From assembly GCA_001724245.1 (NCBI GenBank), contig MEDX01000027.1:1-41435 (forward strand): a stretch of 41,435 bases of DNA, read 5' to 3'. This document shows positions 23,038 through 31,669 of this stretch, piece by piece (positions within the stretch are counted from its first letter, which is position 1; every line of letters starts with the position of its first letter). The notes below the pieces were generated by a model, which was not told where the DNA came from, ran no database searches, and worked only from the letters and a program-made list of their open reading frames with translations. The DNA is from Fonticula-like sp. SCN 57-25 (Eukaryota > Nucleariida > Rotosphaerida). Made by a program: the position numbers and the translations under genes.

Positions 23038-25001
23038 ATGGCTGCGCCGACCACGATGCAGGTGCTGCCGACGCTCCCGGCCGACTGGTCCAATGGCGAG
23101 TCCCTTGTTATTGGCGACTTCCCCGCTCTCGTCCGTCGTTCCATTGAGCCCGTTGGACGCGGCTACAAGCTCCATGTCACCCGCGAGCAGAACAGCGAGC
23201 AGGAGGATGCCAACCTTTTCAGCACTGAGGAGGCCAAGGAGACTGAGGAAACCGATGAGGGATCGTTCCCTGGCTACGACGACCACGAGCCGGCGTCGCT
23301 GCTCAAGCTCGACGCTGGTGACTGGAAGAACCACGATCTTTACCTGATTCTCGGTCTCGGCAAGCTTCGCTACAAGGCCACGGATGACGACCTCCGCCGT
23401 GCCTGTACGTGATTTGCTTAAAGCCCTTTTGTTCTTTTTTTGCTTCTTTCTGGTTTCGTGTTCTGAAGCTCACGCATGTTGTAGACCGCCGCAAGGTTCT
23501 CAAGCACCACCCCGACAAGATGGCGAGCAAGACCAAGGGTAAGGGCAAGGTTGACGACAACTTTTTCAAGATCATCCAGAAGGCGTACGACATCCTGTCG
23601 GACCCCGTCAAGCGCACGCACTTTGACTCGTGCGACCCGACCTTTGAGGAGGAGATCCCTTCGGCCAAGGTTCCTGCGGACAAGTTTTACGAGGTCTATA
23701 ATGCCGCCTTTGAGAACAATGCTCGGTATGTCCAGGATCTAACCCACCCCTTTTGCTGACGTGTGCCCAGCTTCTCGGTCAAGCCGAACGTTCCCAAGCT
23801 TGGCGACGACAGCAACGACTCTGACCATGTCCGCACCTTCTACGACTTTTGGTACAACTTTGAGTCGTGGCGCGTGTTCAACTGGGTCGATGAGGAGGAC
23901 CCCGGCAGCGCCGAGAGCCGCGAGGAGAAGCGCTACTACGAGAAGCTCAACGAGAAGGCCCGTAGCGAGCTCAAGAAGGAGGACAATGGCCGTATTCGCC
24001 GCCTCACTGACCAGGCTGCTGCCCTCGACCCGCGCATTCGCCGCATGAAGCAGGAGGAGCGCGAGAAGAAGGAGCGCGTGATTGAGGCCAAGCGCGCTCA
24101 GGAGGAGGCCGTCCGCATGGAGGCCCAGCGCGCCGTCGAGGCCGCCGCCGAGGCCAAGCGCGCTCAGGAGGCCGCCGCCAAGGAGCAGGCCGAGGCCGAC
24201 AAGAAGGTGCGCGAGGAGAAGAAGAAGCTCGCCAAGAAGGAGCGCAAGACTCTCCGCCAGCACGTCAAGGGCAACAACTGCTACCTGCCGCTGGACGTGT
24301 CCGAGACCTCCACGCGCATGTTTGAGGCTATCGCTCGCCTCGACGTGCTGTGCGAGGAGCTCGCCTACGACGAGCTCGTTGCCTTTAACGAGTCTCTGAT
24401 TGCCGCCGCCGATGGCGGTGCCGAGATCTACCTGACGCGCATCGGCGACATGGCGCGTCTTGCCGAGACCCAGGCTTCCCGCGCCGCCGCCGAGGAGAAG
24501 GCGCGCGCCGAGGAGAAGATCGCCGCCGCCGCTGCCCCGTGGAGCGACAAGGAGAAGGCGCTGCTGATCCAGGCCGTCAAGCTCTTCCCCGGAGGCGCCA
24601 TCAACCGCTGGGGCCGCATCACTGAGCACGTTAACGAGCACAGCGGCCTCACCGCGCGCGTCGAAAAGGACGTCATCAACGAGGCCAAGAGCATCCTCAA
24701 GGACACGGGCCGCGTCCAGGACGTTGCGCTCAAGATCGAGAGGCGGTCCGACAACGTCGCGCCCATCGACCACCTCACCACGCGCGAGGAGGTCGGCAGC
24801 GAGGCCCCCGGTGCCGCCGAGCAGCCGTGGACCGCCGCGGAGCTCGAGGGCTTCCAGACCGCGCTCCGCGCCGTCCCGGCCACCGCTGAGAACCGCTGGG
24901 AGAAGATTGCCGAGCTCGTCCCCACGAGGTCAAAGAAGGAGCTTATCGCCAAGTTTAAGGAGATTGCCACGCTCATCAAGGAGAAGAAGGGCGCCAAGTA
25001 G
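23038..25001 (+). CDS. ZUO1: Zuotin/DNAJC2 (MPP11) ribosome-associated J-protein with two SANT domains
   Basis: Three exons (23038-23404, 23485-23725, 23771-25001) give 612 residues. The J domain is at about 98-175 (YLILGLGKLRYKATDDDLRR, then YRRKVLKHHPDKM with the HPD triad). It is followed by the zuotin homology region (FYDFWYNFESWRVFNW) and a long charged, Ala/Glu/Lys-rich helix. Two SANT/Myb-like repeats lie near the C terminus (PWSDKEKALLIQAVKLFPGG and PWTAAELEGFQTALRAVP). Zuotin pairs with an Hsp70 partner at the ribosome tunnel exit to fold nascent chains. Baker's yeast Zuo1 lacks the SANT repeats while animal DNAJC2 has them, so this form is the ancestral type. Confidence 0.94.
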
Positions 25002-25344
25002 ACAGAGGCAGGTGAGCCCCATGGTTTTTCTTTAGGTGTTTTCCCTTTTTGTTGATTTGCTTGCTCGCCCTTTTTGTTGGCGTTTCGGAGGTCTCTGTTG
25101 ATGATGAGGATGATGATGAACGATTGTTTTGTATTCCGTCTCTTTGCTAGCGACACAGATGTTTGGCGTGGAATGAATATACGGCACTTTAGTAAGAATT
25201 ATACACGTTTCGTTCGTGGCAAAATTGCAGCATCCATACGTCGGGTACAGCAGCAGGTGCCATCGATGCGTGGCACATGCAGTACTGGTACATACCGGGT
25301 AACTAAAAAATAACAGAAAAAGGCCCGAAAAACAATCATAAAAA
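25002..25344. other. Convergent 3' region between zuotin and the RGS gene
   Basis: These 343 bp lie between two facing stop codons and hold 3'UTRs only. A short GATGAT-type simple repeat occupies about 25098-25118. No gene or structured RNA was recognised. Confidence 0.6.
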
Positions 25345-28188
25345 CTACTCTTCAGCAATCGTGCTGGTCTGGACGCCCGACGCCGCCGCGACAGGCTCCT
25401 CTTCCGAGTGCAGCGGCGCGTTGCTCTGAATGCTTGCGCGCCTGTGCACCTGCAGCTTGAGGCTTTCGACGTCGTCCTTGAGCTCGCTGAACCGCTCGTC
25501 CTCCTCGACCGCCTCCTCGTACGACTCGAGCAGCTCAGAGAGCACCGCCTGCTCGCGCTGCGCATGCATAAACGTCAGCACTGGGCCCCACGAGTGTGGG
25601 ACAGCACGCACCTGAATTTCCTGGGACATGGTGTCGCCAAAGAATTTGTTGAGCTTGTTGATCTTCTTGAGCCGTACCGTCTTGACCTTGTCGCTCTCCG
25701 CTTCGGTCGCCGGCGGCGGGTACGTGGCGTCGACGTCGGCCATAAAATCGATGAGCTGCTCGAGGTCGGACTCGATGTCGTGCTCGAGGAGGAAGGTGAG
25801 CATCTTGAGCACCTTCTTGTTCCTCACGGGCCACGGGTCGTCCTGGTTGATGATGAGCTCGCGCGGAGGCATCTGGCCAAACACGCGCTCGAGCTTGTTC
25901 ATCCTGCGCTGCTGCTGCCTCCTGTCGTCGCCGGCGAGCGCGACGGTGGCCGCCACCGCATCCTGCGGGTCGTCCACGATGCCTTGCGCCATCAGCTCCT
26001 GCGCGGCCAGGCGCTCGCCCAAAAAGTTTTGCAGCTTGGACAGCCTGCGCTGGCGGTACTCCTTGGTCAGACGCTCCTGCTCAAGGGCGTCCATGGACGA
26101 CGACCGCGAGCGGGCCGCCACCAGGCGCTGCAGGTCCTCAACGGATGGGTGACGCAGCGAAGGCGACATGGGCGCCGCGATGGAGGCGTCCGCGTCGCTC
26201 TCAGTCGACCGGCCAAACTTGCCGAGGTCCACCGAGTTCAGCCAGCCCTTGATGCGCTGCGTGCCGTTGGACAGCGCGCTCGAGCTAGGAAAAGAAAACA
26301 AAGGCGCAAATGAGCCACGCGCCGTTGGGCAATGCTAGAGGAAAGCGTGCGTACCCAGTCGCCTTGCCCTGGACGGGGACGCGCTCCTCGCCGATCGGCT
26401 GGCCGAGAATGTCCTGCAGCTTGCGCGTGCGCCTCGTCATCGTCTTCTTCTCGTCCGACGTGAGCTCGTTGGTCGTCGGCGGCAGCTCCTCGAGGTCCTC
26501 CGACGAGTCGACCGGGACCGCAACGCCCGTCACGAGGCGCTGGCCGGCGAGCTGCGGCGTAGGAAGACGGTCGCCAAAGAACTCGCCAAGCTTGTCCGCC
26601 TTGCGCTTCTTGGCCGACGGGGCGCCATGCTCGGCCGCCGCGTCGACGTCGCCCTCGTCGCCCTCCGACATATCCACGTCGCCCGCGGCGGGCGCGTCTT
26701 CGAGATCAACGTCCGTGGGGAGGTGCTCGCGGCTGCGCTGCAGCTCCATGTGCGCCTCGCTCGGGCGGTCCCCAAAGAACTTGATCAACTTCTTCTCTTT
26801 TTGGAAGCGCAGGCGACGCTGCTGAGAAGCGAGCTGCTCCTTGGCCTCGCTGTAGTCGCCGCTCGCAATGCTGCAAAAGGAGAAAAGGAACAAATATAAG
26901 AGTGAGTGCCGGCCTACGTGGTGCCCGAATCTGCGCACTCTTGGTCGACGGCGTCGCGCAGCCAGTAGCGCTTGACGGCCTTTGAAAGAGTGGCGTGGCG
27001 GTCCGGCTTTTCTTCGGCAGCCGCGGGCTGCTCCGGCGTAATGCGCGAGGCGAAAAAGGCGCCAATGTTTTCCGTTTGCGTGCAATCGGCAGCACCCACA
27101 TCTGGCGGCACACGTCAGCAGGCAGGTGGCGTACTTAAAAAGGGACGCCGTACCGGCATTCTTGGCCGCCTCGTACTCGCGGAATTTGCTGCTCTGGAGG
27201 AACCGCTTGAACGAGTGCGCCTTGAGCATCGTCTGGATGTGCGCCTGCGCGTCGTCATACATGTCGACAGCCGCGGACTCTACGGGATACGTAATCGCGT
27301 TGCTGTGGAAGGGCAGTGGTCAGACAGAGGCGTGATAAAGCAAGTTTTTTGCGCACCGGACGTCCTGCTCGAGATTGAGGCCCAGAGGGGCGTCCTCCGC
27401 GAGGAAATGAAGGTAGATGCGCTGCGCAAACTCAAGACGCCTGGCATCCTTGCTCTGCGCCAGAGCGCGGAAAGTCTCGACATCAAGCCAGAAGAGGAGA
27501 TCTTCAAGCGCATACTCGCTGGTGCAAAAGTCCTGCTCGCACAAAACACGCGAATCAGTACAAAGGCGCGGGAGCAGATCGCGGCGCACCCTAAAGTAAG
27601 TTAGGCACATGCGGTTGTGCATGGCGTTGATAAAGTCGGCATCCGAGATGTGAGTCACTTCCTCCACCTCTGCAAGCGAAGAGAGGGTTGACGAAGACTT
27701 GATCGCGAGCTCGTCAAGCTGCATCGCGACGGCATTGCTGGCATCTGCACCCACAGAGTAAGCATCGAAACCATGCGATCGTGGTCCGTTGCCGCACCGT
27801 CGCTGCGATCCTCTTCCGAGACGGCGATCACAGTAGCTCCCGTCACGATAAGGCTGCCGATCTCTTCAGAAAAGCTTAGCGGCACGCTCTCCTCGTCCAT
27901 AAAGAGGCAGCAGTGGATGGCCGGCTTGTCACTGTTTAAAACATCATGCCCATGTTAGGTCGGCATTTGCGGCGCAGCCATGCGGGCGTACGGGTTCTGC
28001 TCCTTATACACGGCCTCTACGTGGCGTGCAAGCTGCTCAACCGTGCGCGAGGCGTTCACCTCCGCGGTCAGAACGACCTGCTCCACTAGCACGTTGACGG
28101 TGAGCACGGGGCTGCGTGCGTCCACCTCAAGGCGCTGCGGCTTCCGGAAATACCGGGCCGAGTTGCGCCGGCCAAGCGAAGTCGCCAT
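25345..28188 (-). CDS. RGS-domain protein with C-terminal KLxxFFG repeats
   Basis: Eight exons (28188-27992, 27931-27798, 27744-27590, 27532-27357, 27302-27154, 27101-26918, 26870-26355, 26284-25345) give 816 residues. Residues about 25-105 look like a ubiquitin-fold or Ras-binding-like domain (VLTVNVLVEQVVLTAEVNAS), a tentative call. An RGS domain spans about 140-270 (MCLTYFRDFCTSEYALEDLL, FAQRIYLHFLAEDAP, SFKRFLQSSKFREYE), expected to accelerate GTP hydrolysis by G-alpha. Six copies of a short motif follow: KLIKFFGDRP, KLGEFFGDRL, KLQDILGQPI, KLQNFLGERL, KLERVFGQMP and KLNKFFGDTM, each preceded by basic residues. The C terminus is a coiled coil. Intron 3 (27589-27533, 57 nt, stop-free) interrupts the RGS core and was removed because its removal restores the canonical YFRDFC junction. 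Confidence 0.82.
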
Positions 28189-28399
28189 TTCTTTAAACAA
28201 GGGAAAGCACAAATGGATAGGATATTTTATGCGGCGATGCGACACAAAAAGCAAGGGAGAAAAACGGGGGCCGGCCGAAACACGGGAGCGGGAGAGGTTA
28301 AGTGGGTGCGGCCGCGGCGTTCGCGTCGACCCACCCGATCGCGGGATACAACCAATGAAAAGTAATGAGGCGTAAATTGGACCAATCATAGACGGCCAA
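28189..28399 (-). promoter_or_regulatory. RGS-gene promoter with CCAAT-box cluster
   Basis: This 211-bp gap lies between the SYCP3-like stop and the RGS start. Three CCAAT pentamers fall within it: 28352-28356 (+), 28376-28380 (minus sense) and 28382-28386 (+). A fourth, 28396-28400, overlaps the stop codon of the SYCP3-like gene. They are 165-212 bp upstream of the RGS ATG. HAP/NF-Y binding is inferred. Confidence 0.5.
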
Positions 28400-29142
28400 T
28401 CAATAGACATCATCAATCAATGAACGCATGCCTTTCTGGAGCAGGAGTGTGTCACGGCGTTCATCGCGGACGGCCAGCAGCTTGCCCCGTGCGCCGCGCA
28501 GCTCCTTGGTGATGCTGGCTTGAAGGCCGACGATGTCCGACTTGCGGCGCTCGTTCAGGTCTTCGAGATCCTTCCACATGGAGGCCTCGATCGCGCGCGA
28601 CTGCTTGTTGATCTGCTCCATCTTGGCCACGATGGCGCCGCACGTCTGCTGGTAGGTCTGCTGAAGCGCGCGAAGCCTCTCGATTTCCTTGTCATACTCG
28701 CTCTGTCGCTCTGCGAATTGCTTCTGATAGGACTGCACGCGCTGCTCAAAGCCCTGCTGAAAGGCGCTCAAATGGTTGCCCAGCTGCTCTGCTCGGTCAA
28801 AACAGATACCACACTCGTTAGAACCGCGCTCTCAGAGCAGATAGAAGCATGCACCGCACCATTTGCGTTTGACATGATGTTGTCGGTCATTTCGTTGAGC
28901 TTGCGCTTCCTGCTGTCCATCCGGGTCGACAGACGCTCGCTAATGAGCCCCAGCAGCGACTGAATGTCGTCACGCCCGTCTCCGGACGGCGACTGCGGAC
29001 GCGGCGTCCGCTCCGCCTGTGGAAGCTCATTCTCAAAGTCAAACTCGTCATGCACCGCGCTTATCTTGGTCTTTGACGCGGGCGTTTTGGTGGCGAGAGC
29101 ATTCCCGCGCTTGTTAACCGAGGCGGGCTTGAGCGGCGCCAT
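28400..29142 (-). CDS. SYCP3/Cor1-family-like coiled-coil protein
   Basis: Two exons (29142-28860, 28788-28400) give 223 residues, close to SYCP3 (~236). The N terminus is basic and unstructured. From about residue 58 the layout follows the Cor1/Xlr/Xmr domain: DDIQSLLGLISERLSTRMDS, then RKRKLNEMTDNIM, a long helix with FEQRVQSYQKQF, an INKQSRAIEASMWKDLE segment, and the end LLLQKGMRSLIDDVY, resembling the KSLQSML end of SYCP3. SYCP3 assembles into fibres of the meiotic chromosome axis. The call rests on length, spacing and end motifs, not on an alignment score. A generic coiled-coil protein remains possible. Confidence 0.55.
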
Positions 29143-29466
29143 TCACGTAGCGGTCGGCCGTTGCGCGCCGACAAGAGGAAAGAAAAATGCGCGCCCCTTT
29201 TGCGTCCGTACGCGCGTTTGGGGAAAAGAAGCCCAAAATGAATATTGAGCCGAATTCAAATTGGGCAGCTCACGCAGTCGATGGGGGCCGCGATATGCAG
29301 AGTTCCATGCAGTGTTCATATACAGGGCAACACCTAGAGAGGACATTACACCTCAGTAAGCAGACATGATGCGTGCATGCATGTGCTCTTGCTCTTGCTT
29401 GCTTGCACTTTTTATTAAGAGTTTTTCGGCGATTGCTATTTGGGTCCCTGGGAATGCATTCCAAGC

Positions 29467-29480
29467 TGCAAACTGCAAAC
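29467..29480 (-). repeat. Tandem heptamer GTTTGCA x2 (minus sense) between SYCP3-like and tropomyosin
   Basis: It reads TGCAAACTGCAAAC on the plus strand, the exact reverse complement of the zuotin promoter repeat. It lies 325 bp upstream of the SYCP3-like ATG and about 370 bp upstream of the tropomyosin ATG. Confidence 0.6.
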
Positions 29481-29684
29481 TTCCGATCTTATGTCAGATC
29501 CGCGTAACAACCCAGATTGGTCAATAGTAAAAGTCCAAGGAACCGCTAATAAGAATCGAGTAAAATTAAACGGTCCAATCTGGTCGTTTACACGAATTGC
29601 TCTTGTTTTCCCTTGATCCCCTTTCCATTCGATACATTTTTTTCCCTTTTTTCAAACTTACCTCGGCTCGTTGTGTTTGGTCAG

Positions 29685-29832
29685 GTGCGCACTGAAAGGC
29701 AAAGAGGGCTAGCCAGCGAAAGGCGGTGGGTAGGGTGACGCGCTGCCGCTGTATGCTTGTGGTAGTTGTAGCTTTCTTTTTTTGCTGCTTAATTTGGCTG
29801 TATTTTTTGGCTAATCTTGTTGGTCTTTGTAG
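29685..29832 (+). other. Candidate 5'UTR intron of the tropomyosin gene
   Basis: A GTGCGC donor of the type used throughout this window lies at 29685, and a T-rich tract ending TTTGTAG closes at 29832, 19 bp before the ATG. A leader intron is common in highly expressed cytoskeletal genes. No transcript evidence is available. Confidence 0.4.
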
Positions 29833-29851
29833 GTTTTTTTGCAAAGCAGCC

Positions 29852-30554
29852 ATGGACAAGATCAAGGAGAAGATGAACCAGCTCCGCCTGGAGGCGGATC
29901 GCAACCTCGACCGCGCTCAGGAGGCTGAGGAGAAGTCCAAGGTCATGGAGGAGAAGGTCCGCAGCTCGGAGAACGAGATGCAGAGCCTCCGCAACAAGAT
30001 CAAGCTCCTTGAGCAGGTGCGTTGACCAACCTATGATCGCTGTTTTTCTTTTCGAATTATTGTGAATCCGATACTGCTATGAGTTGTTATGCATTTGTGT
30101 ATATGCCTGTGCCTCGTTTCTCCTGTATCCTCTAGACTCGTATGCTTTGGCTGACTCGTATATCTTTTTGTAGGAGCTTGACCGTGCCGAGGACCGCATT
30201 GCCGACTCCAAGGCCCAGGCCGCCCGCAGCGACAGCGCTGGTACGTTTCGCATTTTTTCCCATGTGGGCCGTGTCCGGCGTGCCTAATACCATCGTTTAG
30301 GCCGCGACTCTGAGGCTCTTCTGCGCAAGATCGCCCTCCTCGAGAAGGACCTCGACATTGCCGAGGAGGCCCTCAAGGAGAAGACCGATCTCTACCGCGC
30401 TGCTGAGCTCAAGGCCGAGACCTTCGAGCGCAAGTCGCGCATCCTCGAGCAGGAGCGTGACGACCTCGAGCAGGAGCTTGAGGAGAAGCTTGCCGAGCTC
30501 AAGAAGGCCAAGGCTGACCTCGAGGAGACTCTTTCGAACCTCGACAGCATCTAA
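29852..30554 (+). CDS. Tropomyosin (short, fungal type)
   Basis: Three exons (29852-30016, 30174-30240, 30301-30554) give 161 residues, the same length as fission yeast Cdc8. The whole protein is one heptad coiled coil starting MDKIKEKMNQLRLEADRNLD. Conserved stretches include RKIALLEKDLDIAEEALKEK and LKAETFERKSRILEQERDDL. It binds along actin filaments and stabilises cables and the contractile ring. Codon use is strongly biased to C/G endings and to AAG/GAG/CTC, suggesting high expression. Intron 1 (157 nt) is longer than most in the window. Tropomyosin is essentially an opisthokont family, supporting the lineage call. It may work with the tropomodulin-like fusion encoded at 2.8-4.5 kb. Confidence 0.93.
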
Positions 30555-31385
30555 ACAAAATAGTTTGTGTGTGTTGTGTGTGAGTGTGAGTTATTTGTTG
30601 ATCAAATGCAGCCCTTTTTCCACTATTTCGTATGTGTTTCGTTCACACTGAGCCGACTGAAAATGCGGGAGGAACACACGGTATACCGGACTTTTTTGGA
30701 GGGCGGCTCCTTCACAGTCAGGAGACGCGCGCCTGGCGGCGTTCTAGCGTGCGACGACTCTCGGATTCTGCGACCTGCGGCGACTCGCGGTCAGCTAAAG
30801 TCAACGTTGGTTTGGCAAAGGTTGGCGAATGCCCTAATATTGACCAGCTCCGCAACGCTCTTGCGACTTGAAAAAATTGCCTACCCTGTCGCTGTGCGGG
30901 GGTGTACATTTTAGCTGACCTGCGTGCAATGCGGCCAGCTCTGAACCAGACAAACGGGAAGGACCACGTTGACTAGTGAACGACTATGTACATTCACAAA
31001 GAACTTGAGTGATCCAACGCTAGCCTCCACATGAATCCACGTGCCTTTTGAAGCACCATGCCATTTCGATATTCGTGACAATGCTCTTGCGTGCGCACAA
31101 ACCGTTTCGCCCCACTGGCAGCGGCCCCACAGTCGAAGGACCGCTTGCATCAACAAGATGCGTGATCCGGCTACAGAATGGCAAAAATCGCCAAACCTAG
31201 TGAGTTCATTGTGACAAAAATCTCGTTGTAGTTTTTTGATGCGGGTGAAAGTACGCCGTGGTGGGGTTCTCTTCGAGTCGGGGCACGATGCCTGTCGCCT
31301 TCTGCCCCGCTGGACTGTTTCCCGCCAAGTGCAGCGGAAATGGCGGACCGTGATGGGTTCAAGAAGCATAAATCGCCGATTCTTA
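30555..31385. other. Gene-free stretch between tropomyosin and tRNA-Leu
   Basis: These 831 bp contain the tropomyosin 3'UTR and no recognisable gene on either strand. An inverted repeat, GGTCAGCTAAA (30789-30799) and TTTAGCTGACC (30910-30920), encloses about 110 bp of unassigned sequence. It could bound a small element or structured RNA, which I cannot identify. Confidence 0.5.
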
Positions 31386-31464
31386 GTTTGTATGGCCGAG
31401 TGGTTAAGGCGCTGGAGTTAGGATCCAGTGTGAAAGCGCCCGGGTTCGATCCCCGGTACCCTCA
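31386..31464 (+). tRNA. tRNA-Leu (anticodon UAG), acceptor stem mismatched
   Basis: The D arm (GCC/GGC), anticodon stem CTGGA/TCCAG with loop GTTAGGA (anticodon TAG), a long leucine-type variable arm and the T arm CCGGG/CCCGG with loop TTCGATC are all intact. Both internal promoter boxes and a downstream T6 tract at about 31471-31476 are present. The 3' acceptor strand is TACCCTC plus A73, but the 5' strand reads GTTTGTA, so positions 2-4 do not pair. It is either a decayed copy or a tRNA whose 5' end is edited. No intron is visible. Confidence 0.75.
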
Positions 31465-31669
31465 CTATCTATTTTTTGTCTTTTTGATGCATTTCCCTCT
31501 TTCATTTTTGTCTTTCTGGTGAACAGTCGAAAGCAACCCAGTTTGTTACTTGAAGCGTTGAATGCATTGCAAAAACAAGGATGGAAAATGATGAAGTACT
31601 ACAAAATACCAATACACCTAGATGAACTCGTACAGACGACTGACGCCTATACCCGCTGTCACTGAACCC
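31465..31669. other. Spacer between tRNA-Leu and the mahogunin-like stop
   Basis: It holds the Pol III T-tract just after the tRNA and the 3'UTR of the minus-strand RING-ligase gene. Nothing else was seen. Confidence 0.5.

Larger units (their letters stand above)
29143..29851. promoter_or_regulatory. Divergent intergenic region, SYCP3-like / tropomyosin
   Basis: These 709 bp contain no gene. They hold the inverted tandem TGCAAACTGCAAAC at 29467-29480, CCAAT elements at 29516-29520 (minus) and 29575-29579 (plus), and T-rich runs before the tropomyosin ATG. A probable 5'UTR intron of tropomyosin lies at 29685-29832. Confidence 0.5.

Noticed and set aside
23739-24773. 344-codon open frame antisense to zuotin
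   Set aside because: It is the mirror of a long GC-rich, Ala/Glu/Lys coding exon; the translation is low-complexity Leu/Gly/Ala with no family, while the plus strand encodes zuotin.
25098-25118. GATGAT run after zuotin as a C-box or regulatory repeat
   Set aside because: A simple trinucleotide tract in the 3'UTR with no partner D box or stem.
25408-26313. 301-codon plus-strand open frame over the RGS gene
   Set aside because: Arg/His/Val-rich shadow of the minus-strand exon that carries the KLxxFFG repeats.
30017-30173. Possible snoRNA in tropomyosin intron 1
   Set aside because: A weak C-box-like ATGATCG and several CTGA occur, but no terminal stem pairs them.
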